DNA from: Ferruginibacter sp.
GTDB taxonomy: Bacteria; Bacteroidota; Bacteroidia; Chitinophagales; Chitinophagaceae
Direction of reading: 5' to 3'
Assembly (NCBI GenBank): GCA_014379625.1
Contig: JACMLJ010000022.1
Coordinates: forward strand, 1 to 64,000
DNA: 64,000 nucleotides
A program made the translations under genes and the position numbers. Shown here piece by piece: positions 53,731-62,396 of this stretch (the first letter of the stretch is position 1; every line of letters starts with the position of its first letter). The notes beneath the pieces were generated by a model. It ran no database searches. It worked only from the letters and a program-made list of their open reading frames with translations, and was not told where the DNA came from.

Positions 53731-53755
53731 ACGTTATTGTCATGATCAATAACGT
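53731..53755. promoter_or_regulatory. Inverted repeat H4
   Basis: Perfect 9-bp arms (53731-53739 and 53747-53755) around a seven-base centre. It could be a regulator site or an RNA hairpin, 185 bases before the SusC start. Confidence 0.45.
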
Positions 53756-53815
53756 GTCTTTTAGCGGCAGGTCGTCGCTGCGCTTAAATCAATTTGAAAT
53801 ATACGATTGTGCCGG

Positions 53816-53897
53816 ATGCCAGTAATGCACCTTGTTCAGGCAACTGAATGCGAGGGTGGTACTTGTTTCAGTGTCTTTGCAGGTGCATTATTGGCAT
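53816..53897 (+). promoter_or_regulatory. Structured RNA candidate in the SusC2 leader (H5)
   Basis: A 17-bp stem with one G-U pair (53816-53832 with 53881-53897) encloses a five-bp hairpin closed on a GCAA tetraloop (GNRA type, 53835-53848). The 3' arm of that small hairpin can instead pair with 53867-53872, giving two mutually exclusive folds. The GNRA loop exists only on the plus strand, so the transcript is probably in the direction of SusC, 44 bases before its start. I cannot match it to a known riboswitch class. Confidence 0.5.
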
Positions 53898-53940
53898 TAC
53901 AATCTTATCAATATAAAGCGTTATCAAAAAATTAATACTT

Positions 53941-56900
53941 ATGTATAAAAAATTTATCTTCAAACCTGCTGTTGCTTTTGTCATTATATTCCTGGTGTGT
54001 GTTACAATAACCACTACTTCATCGGCACAAAATAACAATGTGCAGTTACTGGGTAAAATTATTGATGCCAAAACAAAACACCCGTTACAGGGAGCTACTG
54101 TTCATATTAAGGGAACTACGCATGAAGTGTCTGCAGAAAAAGACGGGTCGTTTGAATTTATCACGGGTCAACGGGTTCCTGTTACTTACATTATAACATA
54201 TATTGGTTACGAAACGCAGGAAGTGGAGGTTAATTCTTATGGTAGTGTTAGCATAGCATTAAAGGAAGCAAATGTGCAACTGGATGATGTTGTGCTGGTG
54301 GGTTATGCTTCGCAAAGCCGCAAGAGCGTAGTGGGAGCTATCACCAAAATAAATGCATCCGAAACAAAGTCTTTACCGGTCGCAAGTTTTGATGCACAAC
54401 TACAGGGAAAAGCGGCGGGTGTTCAGGTAAACACTTTTTCCGGAACGCCGGGTGAAAGTGTAAAGGTACAGGTTCGTGGTACGGCATCTATTAATGCAAG
54501 CAACGATCCGCTCTATGTTATTGATGGTGTTTTTGTTAATAATAATTCTTTAGCCAGCATTGATCTTGGCAGTAAAAAAACTTCACCGCTGGCAGATATT
54601 AATCCTGCCGATATTGAAAGTATCGAGGTATTAAAAGATGCAAGCGCCATTGCTATATACGGATCAAGAGGCTCGAATGGCGTAGTGCTGGTGACTACAA
54701 AACGGGGGCAATACAACCTGTCAAAGCCAAAATATAGTTTGGATATTTCTGCCGGGTTTCAAAAAGCGGATGCGGGCAGATTGTGGAAATTGACAACGGG
54801 CCCGGAGCATGCAAAGATCGTAAATGAACAATGGATAAACTCGGGTATTGACCGGCCCTCTTTAAATCAAAATTTTCAAAACAGGCCATTCCGCCCCGTT
54901 GGTGAAGTGATCAATGGCGTGCCTGGAAGAGGTAATCCCGAGGATCAGCAAAACTATGATCGCCTCAACCGTGTTTTAAGAACTGCACAAATAAAAAATT
55001 TTGACCTGGGCGTCTTGGGTGGCAGCGAAAAGGTCCGGTACAATATCGGTGTTGGTTATACCAACCAGGAAGGCATTCTCAGACCCGCTCGTTTTGAAAG
55101 AAGCAGTGCCAAATTTAATTTCGATATAAAGCTCGCGCCCAAAATAATTTTCAGTTCCAGCAATGGTATTTACCGCTCCTTCAGGCAACAGGTGAGGGGA
55201 GGGGCCGGGCAGCAGGCCGGGCACTTACTGGCAGCACTTCATCATCCAACTTATTTACCCATTTATAATGCAGATGGTACCCCGGCAAGGGGTTCAATAT
55301 ATGAGAACATTGATAACCTGACCAATACGGGTGTTGTAAATATTTCTACAAAAAGTCTTCGTTATATAGGTAATCAATATGTTGAGTTCGATATTATTCC
55401 GGGCCTGAAATTTAAGACTTCCGTGGGGCTGGATTATAATAATTACAAAGAACGGGAATTTTTTAATGATCAAACTATCATTGGGGGAGCTCCCAATCCA
55501 CCGGGATACAGGAACGATGTGTTAACTGACTATACGGTTTTTCAAAATGAGCAGTTGTTATCTTACAACAAAACATTTAATACAAAACATGCAGTAACCC
55601 TGTTATTGGGAAACAGTATTCAGGCAACCAATGTAAATATTACCGCTGCCAAAGGCCAGGGATTTCCCAATAATTCATTTCAACAAATATCCGCCGCCTC
55701 TGTACGCACCTCCTCCCAGGCCCAGTCTAAGTCAACACTGGCTTCTTTTTTTGGAAGGCTGAACTATAATTTTAACAGCAAGTATTTTTTTGAAGCTTCT
55801 TTAAGAGCGGATGGCTCTTCTAAATTCGGTGTCAATAACAGGTGGGGATATTTTCCTGCAGCAGGATTTTCATGGCGGATCAAACAGGAACCTTTCCTGC
55901 AAAAAAACAATAAAATATCAGAGCTTAAATTAAGGGCAAGTGTGGGGCTTGCAGGCAATCAAAATGGGATCAATGATTATGCTTCCCGTGGATTGTGGAC
56001 CGGAAATGTGCAATACCCCGACAATCTTACCGGTGGTCCCAAGCCGGGCATCGCACCGTTTCAATTGGAAAATCCTGATCTGCGCTGGGAAAAAACAACC
56101 ACTTACAATGCCGGTTTGGATATTGGGTTATTAAAAAGTAGGTTAATAGTAAATATAGATGCTTATTATAAATATACCACGGATGCCTTGCTTTATCTGC
56201 CGGTGCCAGCCTCAACAGGCTATGGCAGTACGCTGGCAAATGCAGGCGAAGTAAGTAATAAGGGATTTGAAATTGGACTTTCTTCTACCAATATTAAAGG
56301 GAAAGACTTTGAATGGTCAACTGATTTTAATCTTTCCAGAAATATAAACAGGGCTGAAAAATTAATTAGTCCAATTACATTTGAAGCAAGAGAATACAGG
56401 CGGACTGAAGTTGGTGCAGCGTTAGGAAGTTTCTGGTTATACAAACAATTGAATGTTGATCCGCAAACCGGTGATGCTGTTTTTGATGATGTAAACAAGG
56501 ATGGAAAACTTACGCAGGCCGACCGCCAACTGATGGGAAGTTTGTTTCCTGATTACTTTGGTGGTATCACTAATAATCTTTCATACAAAGGCTTTAACCT
56601 GAATGTGCTCTTTACTTATCAATCCGGCAACAAGGTTTTCAATTTTAATAAATATATTTTAGAAGGAGGTGGTACAAGGGATGCTTCAAGATCAATCTTG
56701 GCAAGTCAGTTAAACAGGTGGCAAAAGCCTGGTGATATTACCAATACCCCCCGTGTTACAAGTGTGGGCAATAATTATAACATCGAACAAAATAGCAGGT
56801 ATCTCGAAGACGGTTCCTTTATAAGATTAAAATCTGTTACGCTGAATTATACATTGCCTTCTTCATTAACATCAAAAGTAGGTTTAACTAAAGTGAACCT

Positions 56901-57054
56901 ATATATATTGGCCACCAATTTTTGGATTGCTACAAAATATACGGGGCCTGATCCTGAATCGTCTGGAAGTGCCATTCAAAATCTGGATGGACTGGATACG
57001 GCAACGCCCCCGCAACCAAGGGGGTTCCAGGCGGGTATAAGAATTAATTTTTAA
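53941..57054 (+). CDS. SusC/RagA family TonB-dependent outer-membrane transporter (second)
   Basis: A 1037-residue receptor with a signal peptide (about residues 1-30), carboxypeptidase-D-like domain (about 34-110, LLGKIIDAKTKHPLQGATVH), plug start VVLVGYASQSRKSVVGAITK, DPLYVIDGVFVNNNS and ASAIAIYGSRGSNGVVLVTT, and a barrel ending FQAGIRINF. Unlike the first SusC it has no STN domain and no ECF/FecR pair nearby, so it is controlled in another way, possibly by the structured leader. The neighbours are membrane and redox proteins and not glycosidases, so its cargo may not be a glycan. Confidence 0.96.
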   Translation: MYKKFIFKPAVAFVIIFLVCVTITTTSSAQNNNVQLLGKIIDAKTKHPLQGATVHIKGTTHEVSAEKDGSFEFITGQRVPVTYIITYIGYETQEVEVNSYGSVSIALKEANVQLDDVVLVGYASQSRKSVVGAITKINASETKSLPVASFDAQLQGKAAGVQVNTFSGTPGESVKVQVRGTASINASNDPLYVIDGVFVNNNSLASIDLGSKKTSPLADINPADIESIEVLKDASAIAIYGSRGSNGVVLVTTKRGQYNLSKPKYSLDISAGFQKADAGRLWKLTTGPEHAKIVNEQWINSGIDRPSLNQNFQNRPFRPVGEVINGVPGRGNPEDQQNYDRLNRVLRTAQIKNFDLGVLGGSEKVRYNIGVGYTNQEGILRPARFERSSAKFNFDIKLAPKIIFSSSNGIYRSFRQQVRGGAGQQAGHLLAALHHPTYLPIYNADGTPARGSIYENIDNLTNTGVVNISTKSLRYIGNQYVEFDIIPGLKFKTSVGLDYNNYKEREFFNDQTIIGGAPNPPGYRNDVLTDYTVFQNEQLLSYNKTFNTKHAVTLLLGNSIQATNVNITAAKGQGFPNNSFQQISAASVRTSSQAQSKSTLASFFGRLNYNFNSKYFFEASLRADGSSKFGVNNRWGYFPAAGFSWRIKQEPFLQKNNKISELKLRASVGLAGNQNGINDYASRGLWTGNVQYPDNLTGGPKPGIAPFQLENPDLRWEKTTTYNAGLDIGLLKSRLIVNIDAYYKYTTDALLYLPVPASTGYGSTLANAGEVSNKGFEIGLSSTNIKGKDFEWSTDFNLSRNINRAEKLISPITFEAREYRRTEVGAALGSFWLYKQLNVDPQTGDAVFDDVNKDGKLTQADRQLMGSLFPDYFGGITNNLSYKGFNLNVLFTYQSGNKVFNFNKYILEGGGTRDASRSILASQLNRWQKPGDITNTPRVTSVGNNYNIEQNSRYLEDGSFIRLKSVTLNYTLPSSLTSKVGLTKVNLYILATNFWIATKYTGPDPESSGSAIQNLDGLDTATPPQPRGFQAGIRINF

Positions 57055-57073
57055 AAAACTAGAAATCATTACA

Positions 57074-58387
57074 ATGAAAAATAAATCCATTCTTTTTTCT
57101 TTTTTGTTCCTTATGGCTGCATCGCTGTTATCATGCAAAAAATATTTGGATGTAGAACCTTATGACAGTGTATCTGATGAGAACACCATATTTGACCAGG
57201 CATCTGCTGAAACAGCCGTGAGAGGAGCTTACCGTTCGTTGGCAAGCAATAGTTACGGCAGTGCATTTCAAACTACGGTATTGTTGTCAGGTGGCGATAT
57301 ACGTTCGTTGAACAATGCCCAAACCGACCTCAATACAATCAATTACGATCTGCGGTCTGATATTGGGTTCCTGTCAACTTTTTGGTCAAACGGGTACAAC
57401 ACGATTAACCGTGCCAATCATGTGATTGAAAAAGTACCGTTGATAACGGATGCAAGATTAACCCAGGCATTGAAAGACCAGTTAGTTGGGGAAGCCTATT
57501 TTATAAGGGCGCTTTCCTATTTTGATTTGGGAAGATTATTTGGAAATGCGCAAATATTTTTAACGCCCACAAAAACAGTGGCTGATAAATTGGGCGTATC
57601 TCAAAGCGCACAGTCGCGGATATACGAACAGGCAATTGCGGATCTCAACCAGGCTGCATTGTTATTGCCAAATGAAATTGTACGTAATCGTGCCAGGAAA
57701 CTGACTGCAGTTGCCCTGAGAGCAAGGGTTTATTTATACCAAAAAAAATATGCAGAAGCCGAGGCAGATGCAAGTACCGTCCTGTCAAATCCAAATTATA
57801 AATTAATAAAGCCCTTTGCATTGGCCGCAGGCACATCGGAGTCTGTCCTTGAACTTTCTTTTAGCGTAGACGCTGTAAATGCTGGCTTTGGTTTATGGAA
57901 CACCAGTAACCGGGCATTAGAGCCTAAAGCCGCTTTGCATAGTTTATTAAATGACAGCACCATCGGTGGCAGAAGAAAAATCCTTTCCGTAGCAAATGCC
58001 TCCGGACAATTTATAGGTGGTATATTCCCAACCAATACTGCTGCAAACTATATCTTAAGAACAGCAGAATTATACTTAATAAGAGCGGAAGCCCGGGCAC
58101 AAAAATCAGCACCTGATTTAATTGGTGCGGTAGAAGATTTGAATGCTGTCAGGTTCCGGTCAGCTGTGCCGCTTACGACTGCTTTTGCTAAGGAGGATAT
58201 TTTACAGGGGATAGAAAATGAACGCAGGGTTGAATTTGCGCTCGAGCCATTTCGCTGGTTCGACCTGGTTAGAACAGGAAGGGCCGCCGCAGTGCTGGGC
58301 GCTACCAATCCTGAAAAATATATTTTTCCAATTCCGGCTTCAGAGATTTTAGCTGATCCATCACTGGACCAGAACCCGGGTTATTAA
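57074..58387 (+). CDS. SusD/RagB family lipoprotein (second, short)
   Basis: A 437-residue lipoprotein with lipobox LLSC near residue 21 followed by KKYLDVEPYDSVSDENTIFD. Helical repeat motifs (GEAYFIRALSYFDLGRLFG), the C-terminal RRVEFALEPFRWFDLVRTG and IFPIPASEILADPSLDQNPGY are standard. It is shorter than most SusD proteins, so loops over the binding site are reduced. It starts 20 bases after the SusC gene and forms its lid. Confidence 0.94.
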   Translation: MKNKSILFSFLFLMAASLLSCKKYLDVEPYDSVSDENTIFDQASAETAVRGAYRSLASNSYGSAFQTTVLLSGGDIRSLNNAQTDLNTINYDLRSDIGFLSTFWSNGYNTINRANHVIEKVPLITDARLTQALKDQLVGEAYFIRALSYFDLGRLFGNAQIFLTPTKTVADKLGVSQSAQSRIYEQAIADLNQAALLLPNEIVRNRARKLTAVALRARVYLYQKKYAEAEADASTVLSNPNYKLIKPFALAAGTSESVLELSFSVDAVNAGFGLWNTSNRALEPKAALHSLLNDSTIGGRRKILSVANASGQFIGGIFPTNTAANYILRTAELYLIRAEARAQKSAPDLIGAVEDLNAVRFRSAVPLTTAFAKEDILQGIENERRVEFALEPFRWFDLVRTGRAAAVLGATNPEKYIFPIPASEILADPSLDQNPGY

Positions 58388-58422
58388 CGCTTAAAAATTA
58401 TTTACCGCTTAACCTAAATATT

Positions 58423-59850
58423 ATGAGTGGGGAAACAATCAACAATTCAAGGTCATTATTCAGCAAAATATTTCATTCCGCCGGTGCATATTTAAACAAG
58501 ATTGTACCGCCTGAACTGAAATTTAAGGAATGGAAGAGCTGGGAGAAAATACTTTTTCGTTTCTTCTTTATTTTTTTGCTGCTGTTAATATTGCCATTCG
58601 ACTGGAAGATTTTAAGAGATTTCTTTTCAATTAACTGGCTGCACCTTCACCTGCACGACCTGTTCAGGTTATCTAAATACCAGGTGCAGTTTATTGCAGA
58701 ACATAATTTGCCGAAATGGGGTATTGGAGTATTTGCCAACTGGGGCATTGCTGCTGTGGTAGCAATTATCGGTACTGCAATATGGAGCAGGGTTGATAAA
58801 AATAAGAAGGAATACAATGTATTGTATTACTGGCTGAGAGTGATTGTGCGTTACCGCCTTGCTTTTGTTTTGATCACTTATGGGTTTATTAAATTTTTTC
58901 CATTGCAGATGCCTTACCCCTCTTTGAGTAACCTGCTAACAAATTATGGAGATTACTTTCCCTGGAAAATTTATTTTCAAACGGTTGGCATTGCACCCAG
59001 GTATGAATCGTTCCTTGGTTTTGTTGAAATTCTTTCTGCCTTCTTACTGGTCAACAGGAGAACAGTTACGTTTGGTGTTGGGTTGATATTTGGCTTTATT
59101 GGGAATGTTGCAGTGGTAAATGGCTTTTATGATATTGGAGAACTGATTACGAGCGCTTTTATTGTTTTACTGGCATCGTTTTTATTTGTAAATGATATTC
59201 CGCGGCTGTATAATTTACTGGTGAATGAGTTACCAACCAGGGCTAATAAACTGGTGCCTGATTTCTCCAGTCCAACGCTCAAAAAGGCAAGGCTGGCATT
59301 GAGATACAGTTTTCTTTTTTTTGTTTTAGTTTTTGCATACAAGAGTTTTGACAGTTATGCCCACGATCCCTACAAACTGCCAAAAAACCCCGGCCTGGCC
59401 AATGCTTACGGTTATTATAATGTAAAACATTTTGTATTGAATAAGGATACGATCGCTTATTCAAAAACAGATCGGGTAAGATGGCAGGATGTGATATTTG
59501 AAAAGTGGTCAACGCTGACTATTAAATCAAACAAGCCTGTCAAAATTGATTTTTCCAGTGGTGAAGTAGCTGCCGAAAAAGATATTGACAGGAATTATGA
59601 ACTGGCTGGTTATGCAGGGAGGCATTATTTTTATTATGATGCGGATACTGTTAACCAGGTGCTGTCACTCCAAAATAAAAATATCAATCACCGGAACGAA
59701 AAAATGGTTTTACATTATGAAAGACCAAATGATTCTACCATCGTATTAAATGGCATTAATGAAAACAGCGATTCTATTCACGTGGTATTGAGCAGGATCA
59801 ATAAAAAATATATGATGTTTGAAGGAAGACGCAAACCTGTAAAAATTTAG
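58423..59850 (+). CDS. DoxX-like membrane protein with C-terminal soluble domain (first of two)
   Basis: A 475-residue membrane protein. After a cytoplasmic N-terminus, hydrophobic segments occur near residues 45-65, 105-125, 145-165, 195-215, 225-260 and 300-315; the central helices show a DoxX-like layout (RYRLAFVLITYGFIKFFPLQ, FLGFVEILSAFLLVNRRT). The last 150 residues form a soluble domain with GYYNVKHF, RWQDVIFEKWSTL, RHYFYYDAD and VLSLQNKN, probably periplasmic. A paralogue follows (59889-61403), about a third identical by eye. The function is unknown; DoxX proteins are linked to redox chemistry of sulfur or quinones. Confidence 0.82.
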   Translation: MSGETINNSRSLFSKIFHSAGAYLNKIVPPELKFKEWKSWEKILFRFFFIFLLLLILPFDWKILRDFFSINWLHLHLHDLFRLSKYQVQFIAEHNLPKWGIGVFANWGIAAVVAIIGTAIWSRVDKNKKEYNVLYYWLRVIVRYRLAFVLITYGFIKFFPLQMPYPSLSNLLTNYGDYFPWKIYFQTVGIAPRYESFLGFVEILSAFLLVNRRTVTFGVGLIFGFIGNVAVVNGFYDIGELITSAFIVLLASFLFVNDIPRLYNLLVNELPTRANKLVPDFSSPTLKKARLALRYSFLFFVLVFAYKSFDSYAHDPYKLPKNPGLANAYGYYNVKHFVLNKDTIAYSKTDRVRWQDVIFEKWSTLTIKSNKPVKIDFSSGEVAAEKDIDRNYELAGYAGRHYFYYDADTVNQVLSLQNKNINHRNEKMVLHYERPNDSTIVLNGINENSDSIHVVLSRINKKYMMFEGRRKPVKI

Positions 59851-59888
59851 GCATTTTAAATCTTAATAACCAGCACTAAAATATTTCC

Positions 59889-61403
59889 ATGTCAACTGAA
59901 GTTATCGACGCTGCTCTGCCTGTTGCAGAGAAAACAGCAAGTCATAAAAAAACAGGTAAGTCACCTGTAAAAACCAGGTGGACCAATAACCAGAAGGTCG
60001 CTTTCAGAATAGCTTTTTTGTATATCCTGTTATTGTGTATCCCCACATACGAACGCTTCTATACGCACCTCTTTGGATTGGAGTTCTCTAAAATTACCTA
60101 TCATGATTTTCAGTCAATAGTTGCTTTCTGGCCGCCACAAATTATATTGATTGAATCAGAAGAAGGGGTGTTCGGTATTTTTAACTATATCAATCTTTTT
60201 TTGGTGTTGGTGATAGCTGTTGCCGGCGGCTTAATCTGGACAGCGCTCGATAAGAAATCTGATAACTACAGCAAACTCTATTACTGGATACGTGTGCTGG
60301 CAAGATACCGCCTGGCTTACGGTATGATTGGTTGGGGATTAAAGAAAGCCTTTCCCATGCAGATGGTATATCCTACGCAGGGTATGCTCAACACATCTTT
60401 CATTGATTTTGCCGAAAAGAAATTATACTGGTCGCATGTAGGGGTTTCTTTTAATTACACGGTATTTCTTGGTTTTGCAGAAATCATACCCGGCCTGCTT
60501 TTGTTGCATAGAAAAACATCCGTGCTGGGTGCAGCATTGGCGGCGGTTGTAACATTTAATATCTGTATTGCTAATCATGCGTATGATGCGGGCGTGGCTG
60601 TGCCCGCAGCATATTTTTGCATTATTGGAATTTTTATAGCCTCGTACGACCTGCCCAAAATCTGGAAACTAATAGTAAATGAAAAAGACATTTTACAACC
60701 GTACAGGTATTACCCAACCTTCCCGGAAAAATGGCAACGTTATTTAAGAACAGCTTTAAAATTCACCTTTAATTTCATCTTTGTGCCATTGGCTGCAGCA
60801 GCATGGGCCTATGGTTTTTTCAATGTTAATAATTATAACATACCGAGCACTCCCGGTATAGCACAAACAAAAGGATATTATAATGTGACAGAGTTTCGCC
60901 TCAACAATAAAGTAATTCCTTATTCTCCAGAAGACCCGGTAAGATGGCAGGATGCCATATTTGAAGACTGGTCAACACTGAGTTATAAAACCAACCGCGG
61001 CGCCATAGCAGACAGGATGATCGGTTATTCGCCTTTAAGGGTAAAAGGTGATAAAAAGAATTCGAAGCTGAACCAGGTAAATACACAGGATTCAGATAAG
61101 CTATCAAAAGAAAAAAAGAACAGGGATCTTGGGGTAACAAGATGGGAAGTGGGCGGTATGGCCGGAGACAGGCGATATTTTTTTTATAAAGCAGATACAG
61201 TGAAAAATATTTTATACCTGCAAAACAAGAATAAAAATCATAAAGACGAAACGCAGATTTTGCATTACACCAGGCCCGGAGCCACAAGAATTATTTTATC
61301 TGGTGTAAATGAGTTTAAAGATTCCGTTTATGTAGTGCTGGATAAACAAGATAAAAAATATCCGCTGGTGGAAGGAAGGCAAACAAAGATGAAGGAATTT
61401 TAA
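59889..61403 (+). CDS. DoxX-like membrane protein with C-terminal soluble domain (second of two)
   Basis: A 504-residue paralogue of the gene before it. It shares RYRLAYGMIGWGLKKAFPMQM, FLGFAEIIPGLLLLHRKT, the SYDLPKIWKLIVNE segment and the C-terminal domain with GYYNVTEFRL, RWQDAIFEDWSTLSYKTN, RRYFFYKADTV and LYLQNKNKNHKDE. It differs by an insert of about 40 charged residues near residue 385 (a Lys/Asp/Ser-rich stretch ending KEKKNRDLG). The spacing of 38 bases suggests the two are co-transcribed and may form a heteromeric complex. Confidence 0.82.
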   Translation: MSTEVIDAALPVAEKTASHKKTGKSPVKTRWTNNQKVAFRIAFLYILLLCIPTYERFYTHLFGLEFSKITYHDFQSIVAFWPPQIILIESEEGVFGIFNYINLFLVLVIAVAGGLIWTALDKKSDNYSKLYYWIRVLARYRLAYGMIGWGLKKAFPMQMVYPTQGMLNTSFIDFAEKKLYWSHVGVSFNYTVFLGFAEIIPGLLLLHRKTSVLGAALAAVVTFNICIANHAYDAGVAVPAAYFCIIGIFIASYDLPKIWKLIVNEKDILQPYRYYPTFPEKWQRYLRTALKFTFNFIFVPLAAAAWAYGFFNVNNYNIPSTPGIAQTKGYYNVTEFRLNNKVIPYSPEDPVRWQDAIFEDWSTLSYKTNRGAIADRMIGYSPLRVKGDKKNSKLNQVNTQDSDKLSKEKKNRDLGVTRWEVGGMAGDRRYFFYKADTVKNILYLQNKNKNHKDETQILHYTRPGATRIILSGVNEFKDSVYVVLDKQDKKYPLVEGRQTKMKEF

Positions 61404-61446
61404 TCATCATTAATTAACAGGAGAATTTCTCATTACCACTAAATAA

Positions 61447-62391
61447 ATGGCGCATAAAATTGTTATTGCAGGCGGCACTGGTTTTCTGGGCCGATCTATT
61501 ATCAACTATTTGCAACAGCAAACCGATATTAAAATAATTGTTCTTACCAGGGGCCATTCAAAAAAGAATCACCATGTATCTTACGTGCATTGGGACGCAA
61601 AAACAGCCGGTGATTGGATAAACGAAATAGAAGAAAGTACAGCCGTAATTAACCTCGTAGGTAAATCCGTTAACTGCCGGTACACCACCAAAAATAAACA
61701 GGAGATCATTGCTTCAAGGGTAGATGCTACAGTGGCAATTGGGCAGGCTATTCAGCAGCTAAGGTATCCTCCCAAAGTTTGGATCAACGCCGGCTCTGCC
61801 GCCATATTCGGCGACGGTGGCGATATCATTAAAGATGAAAATTCAGCGGTGGGAGATGGCTTCTCCGCTGAAGTTTGCAAAATATGGGAGAAGGCATTTT
61901 TGAGTATAGATACAATTCATACAAGAAAAGTTTTTTTGAGGATCGGCCTGGTCTTTCAAAAAAATACCGGCTTGTTGCAGCCATTTGCCAACCTGGTTAA
62001 GACCGGGTTTGGCGGCGCCATAGGTAAAGGCGATCAATACACTTCATGGATCCATGAAGATGATTTTGTAAATGTGATTTATGCCGCTTTGGAAAATGAG
62101 GATTATGAAGGTGTTATCCATTGTGCGAGCCCTTATCCTGTAACCAACAAACATTTTATGACGGCTTTACGAAGTTCCCTGAACAGGTCATTCGGTTTTA
62201 GTAACCCCGCCTTATTTGTAAAGCTGGGTGCTTTTTTTATTGGGACAGAAGCGGAACTTGTTTTAAAAGGGAGAAGAGTTGTGTCTACAATACTGAAAGA
62301 AAAGAATTTTGTGTTTCAATATCCTCAAATAGAAGATGCCCTTCAACATTTACTTTCTAGTAAGCAAGTGTATACTTTTGCAAAACAATAA
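61447..62391 (+). CDS. TIGR01777 family NAD(P)-binding epimerase-like protein
   Basis: A 314-residue extended SDR with IAGGTGFLGRSIINYL near residues 5-20 and the family ENSAVGDGFSAEVCKIWEKA segment near residue 135, plus ASPYPVTNKHFM near residue 230. The group includes YfcH and sulfur or polyketide-type epimerases; the usual catalytic Tyr is not clear. It lies 43 bases after the second DoxX-like gene and 5 bases before the flavoprotein, so it is part of the same operon. Confidence 0.9.
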   Translation: MAHKIVIAGGTGFLGRSIINYLQQQTDIKIIVLTRGHSKKNHHVSYVHWDAKTAGDWINEIEESTAVINLVGKSVNCRYTTKNKQEIIASRVDATVAIGQAIQQLRYPPKVWINAGSAAIFGDGGDIIKDENSAVGDGFSAEVCKIWEKAFLSIDTIHTRKVFLRIGLVFQKNTGLLQPFANLVKTGFGGAIGKGDQYTSWIHEDDFVNVIYAALENEDYEGVIHCASPYPVTNKHFMTALRSSLNRSFGFSNPALFVKLGAFFIGTEAELVLKGRRVVSTILKEKNFVFQYPQIEDALQHLLSSKQVYTFAKQ

Positions 62392-62396
62392 ATGGT

